A stretch of 64,000 nt of DNA from Haloplasma contractile SSD-17B (GTDB lineage Bacteria; Bacillota_I; Bacilli_A; Haloplasmatales; Haloplasmataceae). The notes below the pieces were generated by a model that was given only the letters and a program-made list of their open reading frames with translations, was not told the DNA's origin and made no database searches. The position numbers and the translations under genes are program-made. The stretch covers positions 248,001 to 312,000 of the forward strand of contig NZ_AFNU02000001.1 of the NCBI RefSeq assembly GCF_000215935.2, in the 5' to 3' direction. Of this stretch, positions 24,043-33,185 are shown in pieces; the first letter of the stretch is position 1, and the number at the start of each line of letters is the position of its first letter.

Positions 24043-26979
24043 ATGAAGAAATTTATTGCTTTATTTCTTACCTTATCCTTCATGTTAGTGTTAGCAGCTT
24101 GTGGACCTAACACTGGCGAATTACTAAATGAAGCCAAAGAAGATTTAAATGTCGTTTATTCAAATGGAGATAGTGCGGATTCAGTTACTAAAAGAGTGAC
24201 GCTTATAACTAGTGGAATAAACAGTGCTATTATAACTTGGGAATCAAGTAACACTGATGTAATAGCAAATGATGGTACTGTTACACGTCCTGACTTTGGT
24301 GATGGAGATGCAGAAGTAACATTAACAGCTACTATAATGAAAGAAGATGAATCAGTGACAAAAGCGTTTGATTTAATTGTGAAAGAAATCGAACAAACTG
24401 ATCAGGAAAAAGTAGATGCTGCAAAGACTAATTTAGAAATCACTTTTGCTACTGGTGATGATGCAAGTTCAGTAACTAGTGATATAACGCTACCTACAGA
24501 AGATGGAGATGTTACAATCTCTTGGATTTCAGCAAAAACAGATATAATTACTAATGCTGGTGTTGTTACTAGACCTGCTTATACTGAAGATGATGAAATG
24601 GTCGTATTAACAGCAACATTAACTGCAGGTAATGAACTTGCGACTAAGTCATTCACGCTTACTGTCCCTGCCCATCCTATGACGGACGCAGATGCAGCTG
24701 AAGAAACAAAATCTAAAATTATAATCTTAAGTAATGCCACTGAAGCAACATCAAGCTTTGCTCTACCTACAGTGGGTGCTAACGATACAGTAATTTCATG
24801 GACATCTTCTAATGCTGATGTAATTGAAATTACATCAGAAACAATGGGAGCTGGAATAAAAGCGAAATTAACCCGTCCTGCTTTTGGTGAAGATGACGCT
24901 ACTATAACATTAACAGCAACAATTACTAAGAATGATGCTTCTGTAACTAGAACATGGGATATCGATGTTCCTGCATTAGAAACTGCTCCTACTACGATTG
25001 CAGACTTTAAGATGACTGCTAGCGCTGGAGATGAATTTACTTTTACGGCGACTGTAATTGGATTGCATGTGGTTGATAAATATAAAGGTTTCTATGTTTA
25101 TGACGGTACAGAATCAACTTATATACATAACGGGACAAGTGTTCCTGACGTATCAATTGGTGATGAGGTTACAATAACTGGAGAATTTGATGTATATCAT
25201 GGTATGCCACAACTTGCTTACCCGAATATAGAAGTGTTAAGTAGCGGAAACACTACACCGGATCCATATGTAAAAGCATTCTCTGAATTTGATACAACAG
25301 CAAGTACAAGAACAGAATATCATAGTGATTATATCACGTTAGAAAATGTATTCATTACTGATGAGGGTGAAAGTTATTACTTTATAACACAAGAGGGTAT
25401 CAAGTATGAATTATTTGACCAAACAGCTGGTAATGAAGATATAATTAATAATTATGTTGGAAAATCAGTTAACATAAATGTAATTGTACATTCATATCAT
25501 TCTCTTCATAAAGCTTGGCAATTCTCATTTGTTAATCAGCCTGGAGATATTGAGGAAGTGGTTTTAACAGATGCTGAAAAGCTAGCAAATGCTAAATCCA
25601 TATTATCGTTACCAACAGAGATCACTGAATTAGTACAGAGTTTGACATTACCTACGTCTTCAAACGATGTAACTATATCTTGGGTTTCAACTGATTCTAA
25701 CGTTATTGCTTTAGATGGGACAATTTCTCAACCAGCAATTGGAGAATCAGAAGTTGTTGTTACACTTACTGCAACATTAACTGTTGGAAGCGAAACTGAT
25801 ACTAAGGTTTTTGAAATAACTGTAAAACCACAAGTTGCTGTCACTACAGTAACCGATGCGCTTACTCAAGTTGATGGTGATGTAGTGAAAATCAAGGCAA
25901 TTGTTTCAGGACTACACTCAGATTCAGGATACTTTATTCAAGATGTAGATGGAACAGCAATATATGTAGACGAAGACCATTACGTAGAAGTTGGCGATGA
26001 AATTATCGTTATTGGAAAATTAGATACATATGACAGTTACGGTAATAATCAAAGAAAATTAGTTAGTGGTGCTGTATTAGACAGTGTTGTCTCTAAATTT
26101 AATACAACTACAGTAAAAACTGATTTAACAGCACAACAAATTGTTGACAATCATTCCCTATACTCATCGCAATTAATTACTTTAACTAATGTTACAATTA
26201 AACAAGTAGATGATGGTTATGGCTATACATTTGTTGAAACTAATGGTTCTATGGAGTTTAAGTTTAAAGCATCAGATTTTGGTATTGATACAACTACTTG
26301 GGTAGATGGAGGTACATTATCAGTTATCTCATTTAATGTTTATGATGTACACTATAGTGATTTACGTTTAGACAATGTTACACTAGCAGAAGTAGCTCAA
26401 CCCCCAGTAACCACAAGTACAGTGACACAAACTTTACAAGAGAGTGATAACACTGTAGTTAGAATAACAGGTGTCGTTACTGGTTTAAATTTTGATTCAG
26501 GTTACTTTGTACAAGATACTGATGGAACAGCAATTTATGTAAGAGCAGGACATAATGTAACTGTTGGTGATCAAGTAGATGTTACGGGTAGATTAGAAAC
26601 GTTTACTAAGTATGGAAACGATCAAAAGCGTTTAGCAAGTGGAGCGGTATTAAATAATGTTGTATCGTCAAACAATGCTTTGACTGTAAAAACAGACCTA
26701 ACAGCGCAACAAATTGTTGATAATCACTCACAATATTCTTCGCAACTAATTACATTAACTGATGTTATAATTGATCAAGTAGATGATGGATACGGATATA
26801 CGTTCATAAAAACTAACGGTTCAATGTTAATTAAATTCAAAGCTGCTGATTACAGTATTGATACATCATCTTGGACGGATGGAGATACAATTCCAGTTAT
26901 TTCATTCAATGTTTATGATGTAAACTATAGTAACTTAAGAGTTGTTAATGTTACATTAGCAGATGTAATACAACCATAA
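24043..26979 (+). CDS. Large surface lipoprotein with Ig-like and OB-fold-like repeats
   Basis: A 978-residue lipoprotein of unknown function (signal peptide, lipobox LAACG, Cys20). Residues of about 25-320 hold three ~95-residue units with the 'ISW.SS...VI...G.VTRP..GE.D..VTLTAT' pattern of degenerate bacterial Ig domains. About 325-500 is an OB-fold-like unit (FTATVIGLHVVDKYKGFYVY...). A fourth Ig-like unit follows (about 510-605). The rest is two ~185-residue copies of an OB-fold-like module (GYFIQDVDGTAIYV / GYFVQDTDGTAIYV, each followed by KTDLTAQQIVDNHS). Such OB modules occur in secreted nucleases such as YhcR. No catalytic domain is seen here. The start follows AAGGAG. Likely binds a ligand, possibly nucleic acid, beside the two nucleases. 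Confidence 0.85.
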   Translation: MKKFIALFLTLSFMLVLAACGPNTGELLNEAKEDLNVVYSNGDSADSVTKRVTLITSGINSAIITWESSNTDVIANDGTVTRPDFGDGDAEVTLTATIMKEDESVTKAFDLIVKEIEQTDQEKVDAAKTNLEITFATGDDASSVTSDITLPTEDGDVTISWISAKTDIITNAGVVTRPAYTEDDEMVVLTATLTAGNELATKSFTLTVPAHPMTDADAAEETKSKIIILSNATEATSSFALPTVGANDTVISWTSSNADVIEITSETMGAGIKAKLTRPAFGEDDATITLTATITKNDASVTRTWDIDVPALETAPTTIADFKMTASAGDEFTFTATVIGLHVVDKYKGFYVYDGTESTYIHNGTSVPDVSIGDEVTITGEFDVYHGMPQLAYPNIEVLSSGNTTPDPYVKAFSEFDTTASTRTEYHSDYITLENVFITDEGESYYFITQEGIKYELFDQTAGNEDIINNYVGKSVNINVIVHSYHSLHKAWQFSFVNQPGDIEEVVLTDAEKLANAKSILSLPTEITELVQSLTLPTSSNDVTISWVSTDSNVIALDGTISQPAIGESEVVVTLTATLTVGSETDTKVFEITVKPQVAVTTVTDALTQVDGDVVKIKAIVSGLHSDSGYFIQDVDGTAIYVDEDHYVEVGDEIIVIGKLDTYDSYGNNQRKLVSGAVLDSVVSKFNTTTVKTDLTAQQIVDNHSLYSSQLITLTNVTIKQVDDGYGYTFVETNGSMEFKFKASDFGIDTTTWVDGGTLSVISFNVYDVHYSDLRLDNVTLAEVAQPPVTTSTVTQTLQESDNTVVRITGVVTGLNFDSGYFVQDTDGTAIYVRAGHNVTVGDQVDVTGRLETFTKYGNDQKRLASGAVLNNVVSSNNALTVKTDLTAQQIVDNHSQYSSQLITLTDVIIDQVDDGYGYTFIKTNGSMLIKFKAADYSIDTSSWTDGDTIPVISFNVYDVNYSNLRVVNVTLADVIQP

Positions 26980-27004
26980 ACAAAAAACATATATAAATTG
27001 TTTT

Positions 27005-27029
27005 GAAGCCTCTTCGGAGGCTTCTTTTT
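27005..27029 (+). terminator. Terminator after the OB-fold lipoprotein
   Basis: GAAGCCTC-TTCG-GAGGCTTC, an eight-bp stem closed by a UUCG-type tetraloop, then five T. Confidence 0.92.
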
Positions 27030-27342
27030 ATTGCGTAAATAACTTAGCATAGCTCTTAATTATTTCCATTTTTTTGTTTTATATTGTAACTTTTTGTAGT
27101 AAAATTGTTGTATAGTCAAATAGTGTAGTTATACAGACAGTGTTAAATGTAATGATTAGAAAAAACATCGTAGAATATAAGTGTTTTATAATTTATAATT
27201 AAGTTGATGACTTTTTCTGATGCGTAAGTTGAGGCTAATTCTTAACTAACCATTAAATAAAGTCAATAATTCCATTAAGTTATAATCTAGATGGACATTT
27301 GCCTTTTTGGATTTGATGAATACCTGTGAAAGGAGACAAACT
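27030..27342 (+). other. Upstream region of the second nuclease gene
   Basis: About 310 AT-rich bases with no ORF I believe. TATAAT at 27281-27286 is the best -10 candidate, but it has no convincing -35. Since a terminator precedes it, the second nuclease must have its own promoter here. Confidence 0.45.
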
Positions 27343-28695
27343 ATGAAACGGTTATTTAGTTTATCATTTTTAATGCTCTTTATCGTTACGCTAGTAGGAT
27401 GTAGTGATACTACCCAAAATAGTAATAAATTCACTTTACCTGATTTAACCAATCAAACACAAGGTGAGGTAGATACTACATTACAAGGAGCTCCGATTAC
27501 GATAATTTATAAAGAGGTTAGAGATGAAACAAAGAATGATGGAACCTTTATTGAATATGGTGATGACTTAAAACCTAACGATATCATTGAGTATGGTAGT
27601 GTCATTTATGTTTATTTTGCTAAAGAAGAAATGACAACTTCAGATTCTACTGTAGAACTGCCTAGTCTAGACGGTAAGTCACTAAATGAAATCGTGACTA
27701 TTATGAATAAATATAATTTTATAATTCAATTTAATTATATTGAGAGTGACACTGTAGACGATCACATGTTTATTAGTTATGGAGAACAATTAGTTGCAGG
27801 TTCTAAAATGCACAAAAATGCTACTTTAACCATTAATTTAAGTAAATACCTACCTTCTAACGAAGTAAACTTACCTAATTTAACTGGAAAAGAGAAAATG
27901 GATATAGAACTTCTGTTTCATCCATTAGATTTAAATGTAGTATTTACTGATGTTGAGGACAACAGGTATGATACGGGTAAGTTCATTCGTTACGCATCTT
28001 ATCATGTAGGTGATGCTGTAGAAAAGGGAACAACTATTGAAGTTGTGATTGCTAATAATGGATCAGATTACTTCGCTCCTATAGAAATTGAATACGATGG
28101 ACCAAGGCTAGACTCAATTTATTTGAATGTTGATCCTATTAATCCAAGAGGTGGTTTCTTTGAAGCACCGCTAACACAATGCGTTGATGGTGATACAGCA
28201 AAGTTTGATTATCCTGACTACATTGATGTTGAATTAAACTACCCTGGTCAGAGTGTCAGATTCTTAAATATGGATACACAGGAAACGTATACAGGTGGAG
28301 AAGAAGAGTGGGGTAAACCGGGAAGTAATTATACATGTGATCAATTACAGTCAGCTGAAAGTATCATAATACAAACCGATCCTGATGACAACTTAACTGG
28401 GAATCATGGTCGACTTCTTAGTTGGATATGGATTGTTCCTGAGGGGACAGAGCTGAAGTCAGGAGAGGCTGACCATACAATTGATCAGTATGAACTGCTT
28501 AACTATAAAATTATGCAGCAGGGACTTGCAGAGGTTAAGTATTTGTTCGGTGCAGGACAAATCACTAATGACGGTAAAACCTATACTGAATGGATGTATC
28601 AGGCAGAGAATTATGCAAAGGAAAATGATTTAGGTCAATGGAGTGATTTACTAGATCCTTATTGGGACTACAATAAGGATGAACCTTTATTCTAG
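27343..28695 (+). CDS. SNase-family nuclease lipoprotein with three PASTA-like domains
   Basis: Second predicted secreted nuclease, 450 residues. A signal peptide and lipobox (LVGCS) are followed by three PASTA-like units (about 25-95, 102-170 and 172-240). All share the core '(F/V).LP.L.....', 'FI.Y...L..GD.(I/V).....' and a closing beta strand. The SNase domain (about 270-435) keeps CVDGDTAKF, VRFLNMDTQET (Arg and catalytic Glu, with Gln in place of the usual Pro) and HGRLLSWIW (second catalytic Arg). It carries insertions relative to the paralogue at 22790, notably around ETYTGGEEEWG and PEGTELKSGEAD. AAAGGAG precedes the chosen ATG. An upstream start at 27307 would mask the signal peptide. 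Probably transcribed on its own. Confidence 0.88.
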   Translation: MKRLFSLSFLMLFIVTLVGCSDTTQNSNKFTLPDLTNQTQGEVDTTLQGAPITIIYKEVRDETKNDGTFIEYGDDLKPNDIIEYGSVIYVYFAKEEMTTSDSTVELPSLDGKSLNEIVTIMNKYNFIIQFNYIESDTVDDHMFISYGEQLVAGSKMHKNATLTINLSKYLPSNEVNLPNLTGKEKMDIELLFHPLDLNVVFTDVEDNRYDTGKFIRYASYHVGDAVEKGTTIEVVIANNGSDYFAPIEIEYDGPRLDSIYLNVDPINPRGGFFEAPLTQCVDGDTAKFDYPDYIDVELNYPGQSVRFLNMDTQETYTGGEEEWGKPGSNYTCDQLQSAESIIIQTDPDDNLTGNHGRLLSWIWIVPEGTELKSGEADHTIDQYELLNYKIMQQGLAEVKYLFGAGQITNDGKTYTEWMYQAENYAKENDLGQWSDLLDPYWDYNKDEPLF

Positions 28696-28809
28696 TGATT
28701 GAAGCAAATACGAACCGATCAATTAAGATAAATTTTGTGATCATATTATTTAATTTTAATCTAGTGGTAGGATAATATAGAAATAAGTTCATTAAAAAAG
28801 GTGATTCAC

Positions 28810-29409
28810 ATGAGACTAAAACGTGACTTCTATGAACGTAATACGTTAACCGTTGCAAAAGAACTACTAGGAAAGACACTGGTTGTCCTTGTTGATAACG
28901 TTCCTGTAAAAAGCAAAATAGTTGAGACAGAAGCTTATATAGGTCCCCATGACAAGGCAGCACATACCTATAACAACAGGCGAACAATGAGAACTGAAAC
29001 GATGGTTTTGACAGGTGGACATGCCTATGTGTATCAAATATATGGCATGTATTTCTGTTTAAATGTAACGACTAGTTTAAAAGAAAAACCTGAAGCTGTA
29101 CTAATACGAGCTGTTGAGCCAATAGAACATATAGAAATACTTAAAAAGCATAGAAAGATTAAGATCAAAAGAGAGCGTGATTTGACAAACGGTCCTGGGA
29201 AGTTATGCCAAGCTTTGAAAATTGACAAGCGGATAGATGGTGTTGATTTTGTGACAAACGATGGTTATTATATTGAGGATGAAAAATCTAGTCTTGAAGC
29301 GATTGAAATAATTTCGGCAAAACGAATCGGAATAGACTATGCAGAGGAATATAAAGATAAAGCATGGCGATTTTATATTAAAGATAATGTCTATGTTTCA
29401 AAAAAATAG
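28810..29409 (+). CDS. 3-methyladenine DNA glycosylase (Mpg/AAG family)
   Basis: Removes alkylated purines such as 3-methyladenine and hypoxanthine from DNA to begin base-excision repair in the cytoplasm. The 199-residue protein matches the AAG/MPG family: catalytic glutamate in VETEAYIGPHDKAAHTYNN, then TGGHAYVYQIYGMYFCLNV, then AVLIRAVEP and LTNGPGKLCQAL. The start is the ATG at 28810 with AAAGGTGAT upstream rather than a GTG at 28801. Although it follows the nuclease genes, a 114-base gap and a cytoplasmic role suggest an independent unit. The PASTA-nuclease gene upstream lacks an obvious terminator. Confidence 0.92.
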   Translation: MRLKRDFYERNTLTVAKELLGKTLVVLVDNVPVKSKIVETEAYIGPHDKAAHTYNNRRTMRTETMVLTGGHAYVYQIYGMYFCLNVTTSLKEKPEAVLIRAVEPIEHIEILKKHRKIKIKRERDLTNGPGKLCQALKIDKRIDGVDFVTNDGYYIEDEKSSLEAIEIISAKRIGIDYAEEYKDKAWRFYIKDNVYVSKK

Positions 29410-29518
29410 TGGAAATTAATGTATAATAGTAATACTTTATAAAAGTTTAAGTATCAATTCGTCGCAAAAATGTGTTATAATGTATAAGATTATTATTAAA
29501 TTGAAGGTGTGAATAAAG

Positions 29519-30121
29519 ATGAATTTACCGAACAAACTTACATTATCTAGAATCTTTCTAATCCCAGTCTTTGTCGTTATTCCATACATAGATGCTTTTA
29601 TGAAAGACGTGTCACTATTCAATCATAGTGTGATGCTTGGGAATTTAATTATTGTAATTATTTTTGCGATTGCATCAATTACTGATTTTGTTGATGGATA
29701 TGTTGCAAGAAAATATAACTTAGTTACTACTTTTGGAAAATTCATGGATCCTTTAGCTGATAAATTGCTTGTGACGGCAGCACTACTTATGTTAGTCGAA
29801 TTAGGGTTGTTACCTGCATGGGTTCCAATTGCAATTTTATCAAGAGAATTTATGGTGACAGGAATACGATTGCTAGCGATTTCCGAAGGAAAAGTGATTG
29901 CTGCATCTAAACTAGGAAAATTAAAGACTGTATCTCAAATGATCATGATTTTAGTTCTATTTATTGTAGATACACCGTATAAAGATTTAATTAATAAACC
30001 ATTAAGTCCGGCAATAAATAGTGTCAATATCATCCTGATTTTACTTGCAACTTCACTAACAGTTATTTCTGGAGTTGACTATTTTGTGAAAAACAAGGAT
30101 ATAATTTTGGAAAGCAAATAA
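29519..30121 (+). CDS. pgsA: CDP-diacylglycerol-glycerol-3-phosphate phosphatidyltransferase
   Basis: Membrane enzyme that makes phosphatidylglycerophosphate, the committed step to phosphatidylglycerol and cardiolipin. The 200-residue product has four or more membrane spans. It carries the complete CDP-alcohol phosphotransferase signature, D-x2-DG-x2-AR-x8-G-x3-D-x3-D, within DFVDGYVARKYN and FGKFMDPLADK. The N-terminus MNLPNKLTLSRIFLIPVF is typical. It is followed by recA, as in Bacillus, but the cinA gene commonly found between them is absent. Its stop codon lies only three bases before a LexA-type box. Confidence 0.95.
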   Translation: MNLPNKLTLSRIFLIPVFVVIPYIDAFMKDVSLFNHSVMLGNLIIVIIFAIASITDFVDGYVARKYNLVTTFGKFMDPLADKLLVTAALLMLVELGLLPAWVPIAILSREFMVTGIRLLAISEGKVIAASKLGKLKTVSQMIMILVLFIVDTPYKDLINKPLSPAINSVNIILILLATSLTVISGVDYFVKNKDIILESK

Positions 30122-30124
30122 AAA

Positions 30125-30138
30125 CGAACGAACGTTCG
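30125..30138. promoter_or_regulatory. LexA (DinR) SOS box of recA
   Basis: CGAACGAACGTTCG is an exact match to the Gram-positive SOS operator CGAAC-N4-GTTCG. It lies 115 bases before the recA start. The surrounding A-run and T-run (AAAACGAACG...CGTTTTTT) also make a short self-complementary element behind pgsA. Confidence 0.88.
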
Positions 30139-30252
30139 TTTTTTGTTGATTATCTATAGAAAATAGTGTAAAATAGACTTATCAATAGAAAATAATCAAT
30201 TAAGAAAGTATATAATATATGCAAACTAATCGTTAAAGGGAGGAATTTAAAA

Positions 30253-31305
30253 ATGGCAGGAAATCGTGAGAAAGCACTCGGAAGTGCTCTTAAACAAATA
30301 GAGAAACAATTCGGAAAAGGTGCAATTATGAAACTTGGTGGACAAGCAAATCGAAAGATATCTGCAATATCATCTGGTTCAATTGCGTTAGACTCTGCAC
30401 TTGGTGTCGGGGGATATCCTAAAGGGCGTATCATTGAGATATATGGTCCTGAGAGTTCAGGTAAGACAACGTTTGCTCTGCATGCGTTAGCTGAGGTACA
30501 AAAATCAGGAGGTAATGCAGCATTTATTGATGCCGAACATGCAGTAGATCCTGAATATGCACGTAATCTAGGAGTGGATATTGATGAACTACTATTGTCA
30601 CAACCGGATACAGGAGAGCAAGCATTAGAGATTGCAGAGGCCTTGGTACGAAGTGGAGCAATCGATATATTAGTTATTGACTCCGTTGCAGCATTAGTGC
30701 CACGTGCTGAAATTGAGGGTGAGATGGGAGACTCTCACGTTGGACTTCAAGCCAGACTTATGTCTCAAGCTATGAGAAAATTAGCTGGTGCGATTAGTCA
30801 AGTAAATTGTATTGCAATTTTCATTAACCAGATTCGTGAAAAAGTAGGAATCATGTTTGGGAATCCTGAGACAACACCAGGTGGACGTGCGCTTAAATTC
30901 TATTCAAGTGTTCGTGTTGAGATTCGTCGTGGTGAGACGTTGAAACAAGGAACGGATATCCTTGGTAATAAAGCAAGAGTGAAAATAGTTAAGAATAAAG
31001 TTGCACCACCATTTAAGCAAGTAGAAATTGATATAATGTACGGTGAAGGAATTTCTAAAGAAGGAGAAATTCTAGACTTAGGAGTAGAACATGATATTAT
31101 TGGAAAAGCCGGTTCATGGTATTCATATAATAATGAGAAAATAGGACAAGGTCGCGAGAATGCTAAGCAATTCTTAAGAGATAATCCATTAATCAAGGAT
31201 GAAGTAGAACGTGCAATTAGAAAATCCTTAAATATAAGTCCAGAGTCAGAAGTAGAGGAAGTTAAAGAAACAAAAGAAACCAAAAAAGAAGAAAGTTCAA
31301 AATAA
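30253..31305 (+). CDS. recA: RecA recombinase
   Basis: ATP-dependent strand-exchange protein and co-protease for LexA. At 350 residues it has the family length. Visible motifs are Walker [22 protein letters not shown] (Walker B), loop L1 around [14 protein letters not shown], loop L2 at [16 protein letters not shown], and a C-terminal acidic tail ([16 protein letters not shown]). GGGAGGAA precedes the ATG. A consensus SOS box upstream indicates DNA-damage induction and autorepression through LexA. A terminator follows, separating it from rny. The order pgsA-recA-rny-ymdB-spoVS is that of B. subtilis. Confidence 0.98.
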   Translation: MAGNREKALGSALKQIEKQFGKGAIMKLGGQANRKISAISSGSIALDSALGVGGYPKGRIIEIYGPESSGKTTFALHALAEVQKSGGNAAFIDAEHAVDPEYARNLGVDIDELLLSQPDTGEQALEIAEALVRSGAIDILVIDSVAALVPRAEIEGEMGDSHVGLQARLMSQAMRKLAGAISQVNCIAIFINQIREKVGIMFGNPETTPGGRALKFYSSVRVEIRRGETLKQGTDILGNKARVKIVKNKVAPPFKQVEIDIMYGEGISKEGEILDLGVEHDIIGKAGSWYSYNNEKIGQGRENAKQFLRDNPLIKDEVERAIRKSLNISPESEVEEVKETKETKKEESSK

Positions 31306-31319
31306 AATAACGCTAAACA

Positions 31320-31348
31320 AAAAAATCCTGGGAAATCCAGGATTTTTT
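31320..31348 (+). terminator. Terminator of recA
   Basis: AAAAATCCTGG and CCAGGATTTTT form an 11-bp stem with a five-base loop. It ends in six T. Confidence 0.9.
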
Positions 31349-31531
31349 GCATCAATAATAGAATTTATTACCAAAATAGGTATGTATATAGAATACAACC
31401 ATTAAAATACGAAAATAATCGCTATATATAGTAAACAATACTTGACTAAAAAGGAAAAAAAATGTAATATTAAAGAAGCATGTTCAATACATTTTGTCCA
31501 ACTAAAGCTAACATAGATGGAGGTGGCGCGA

Positions 31532-33112
31532 ATGGTGCTAATAGGTATGACAATAGTAACAAAAATTATCATCTCTGTTTTGTTAGGTGCTATAGTTGGA
31601 TTAATTTTAGGATATTTAATTAGAAGTTTTATTTATGAAAATAAGATGAACAAAGCGAAAGAAACAGCTGAATCAATAATTGAAGACGCTGTAAAGGAAT
31701 CAGAACGAAAAAAGAAAAAATCATTAATTGAAACAAAAGAGGAACTTCATAAGTTAAAAGTTGAAGTTGATAAAGACCTCAAAGAACGAAAGAAAGTAAT
31801 AGTAGAACAAGAGGATCGGCTACGATTACAAATTGAAAGCTTAGACCGACGTTCTCAAATGATTGAAAGAAAAGAAAAATCGTTAGATACAAAAGAAGAA
31901 AAGATTGAATCTAAAATTAATGGGTTAAAAAGAAAAGAAGAAGAACTTGAAAACTTAACTAGAGAACAACTAACAAAATTAGAGGAAATTTCTAGATTAA
32001 CAACTGAACAAGCCAGAGAAGAGATTATGGTTCAAGTAAGAGAAGAGATGTCTGCTCAGATTGCCCAATATATTAAAGAGGCAGATGAAGAGGCTAAAAA
32101 TGAAGCTGATAAAAAGGCTAAAAGTTACATTTCTCTTGCTATTCAAAAATATGCTTCAGAAATGGCTGGCGAGAAGACAGTATCGGTTGTTACACTGCCT
32201 GATGATGATATGAAAGGCCGTATTATTGGTCGTGAAGGACGAAATATTCGAACAATTGAAACGCTAACTGGTGTTGATTTAATAATTGATGACACTCCGG
32301 AAGCAGTCGTTCTTTCATGTTTTGACCCGATAAGACGTGAAATAGCCAAACTATCGCTTGAAACTTTAGTATCTGATGGGCGTATACACCCAGCTAGAAT
32401 TGAAGAGGTTGTAGAAAAAGCACGTCGTGATGTTGAAGATCACATTCGTGAAAAAGGTGAAGAAGCAATATTCGAAACCGCAATCGGAAGAGTACATCCT
32501 GATTTACTCAAGTTAATCGGTAGATTGAATTATAGAACAAGCTATGGACAAAATGTATTAAAACATTCTATTGAAACTGCGTTTATAACAGGAAAATTAG
32601 CTGCAGAAATTGGTGAAGATGAAATTCTAGCAAGAAGAGCAGGATTATTACATGATATTGGTAAAGCAGTCGATCATGAGGTTGAAGGAAGTCACGTAGA
32701 GATTGGGTACAAAATTGCTCAAAAATATCGTGAACATGATGTAGTATTAGATGCAATTGCTTCACACCATGGTGATGCAGAACCAAATTCAGTAATAGCA
32801 ATCTTAGTTGCAGCGGCTGATGCACTATCAGCAGCTAGACCAGGAGCGAGAAGTGAATCGTTAGAAAACTACTTAAGTCGATTAGAAAAGTTAGAAGAAA
32901 TAGCTACTAACCATAATGGAGTAGATAAATCTTATGCTATTCAAGCTGGACGCGAGGTTCGCGTAATTGTGAAACCTGAGGACATTGATGATTCTAAATC
33001 AATTACTCTAGCTCGTGATATCAAAGCATCGATTGAAGATCAGTTGAATTATCCTGGTACGATTAAGGTTACAGTAATTAGAGAGACAAGAGCTGTAGAA
33101 GTAGCTAAGTAA
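31532..33112 (+). CDS. rny: Ribonuclease Y
   Basis: Membrane-anchored endoribonuclease that starts mRNA decay in Bacillota. The 526-residue protein has an N-terminal transmembrane helix (about 8-30) and a long charged coiled coil (about 40-200). A KH RNA-binding domain follows ([15 protein letters not shown]), then an HD metal-dependent nuclease domain with [23 protein letters not shown] precedes the ATG at 31532. The in-frame ATG at 31517 overlaps that site and is less likely. It lies between recA and ymdB as in Bacillus and ends with its own hairpin. Confidence 0.96.
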   Translation: MVLIGMTIVTKIIISVLLGAIVGLILGYLIRSFIYENKMNKAKETAESIIEDAVKESERKKKKSLIETKEELHKLKVEVDKDLKERKKVIVEQEDRLRLQIESLDRRSQMIERKEKSLDTKEEKIESKINGLKRKEEELENLTREQLTKLEEISRLTTEQAREEIMVQVREEMSAQIAQYIKEADEEAKNEADKKAKSYISLAIQKYASEMAGEKTVSVVTLPDDDMKGRIIGREGRNIRTIETLTGVDLIIDDTPEAVVLSCFDPIRREIAKLSLETLVSDGRIHPARIEEVVEKARRDVEDHIREKGEEAIFETAIGRVHPDLLKLIGRLNYRTSYGQNVLKHSIETAFITGKLAAEIGEDEILARRAGLLHDIGKAVDHEVEGSHVEIGYKIAQKYREHDVVLDAIASHHGDAEPNSVIAILVAAADALSAARPGARSESLENYLSRLEKLEEIATNHNGVDKSYAIQAGREVRVIVKPEDIDDSKSITLARDIKASIEDQLNYPGTIKVTVIRETRAVEVAK

Positions 33113-33125
33113 TAAAAGACAATTA

Positions 33126-33157
33126 GAGTGGGCGATACTGTTGCCCACTTTATTTTT
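33126..33157 (+). terminator. Terminator between rny and ymdB
   Basis: AGTGGGC and GCCCACT form a seven-bp stem with a nine-base loop. The T-run is interrupted (TTTATTTTTG), so some read-through into ymdB is likely. Confidence 0.7.
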
Positions 33158-33185
33158 GTTTACAAAGAATTAGAAAGGTGATTTC

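Noticed and set aside
28565-28987. 140-codon minus-strand ORF across the nuclease/glycosylase junction
   Set aside because: Overlaps two well-supported genes on the other strand, has no start signal, and its composition is atypical.
30900-31355. 151-codon minus-strand ORF over the recA end
   Set aside because: Shadow of recA, one of the best-conserved genes here, and it crosses the recA terminator.
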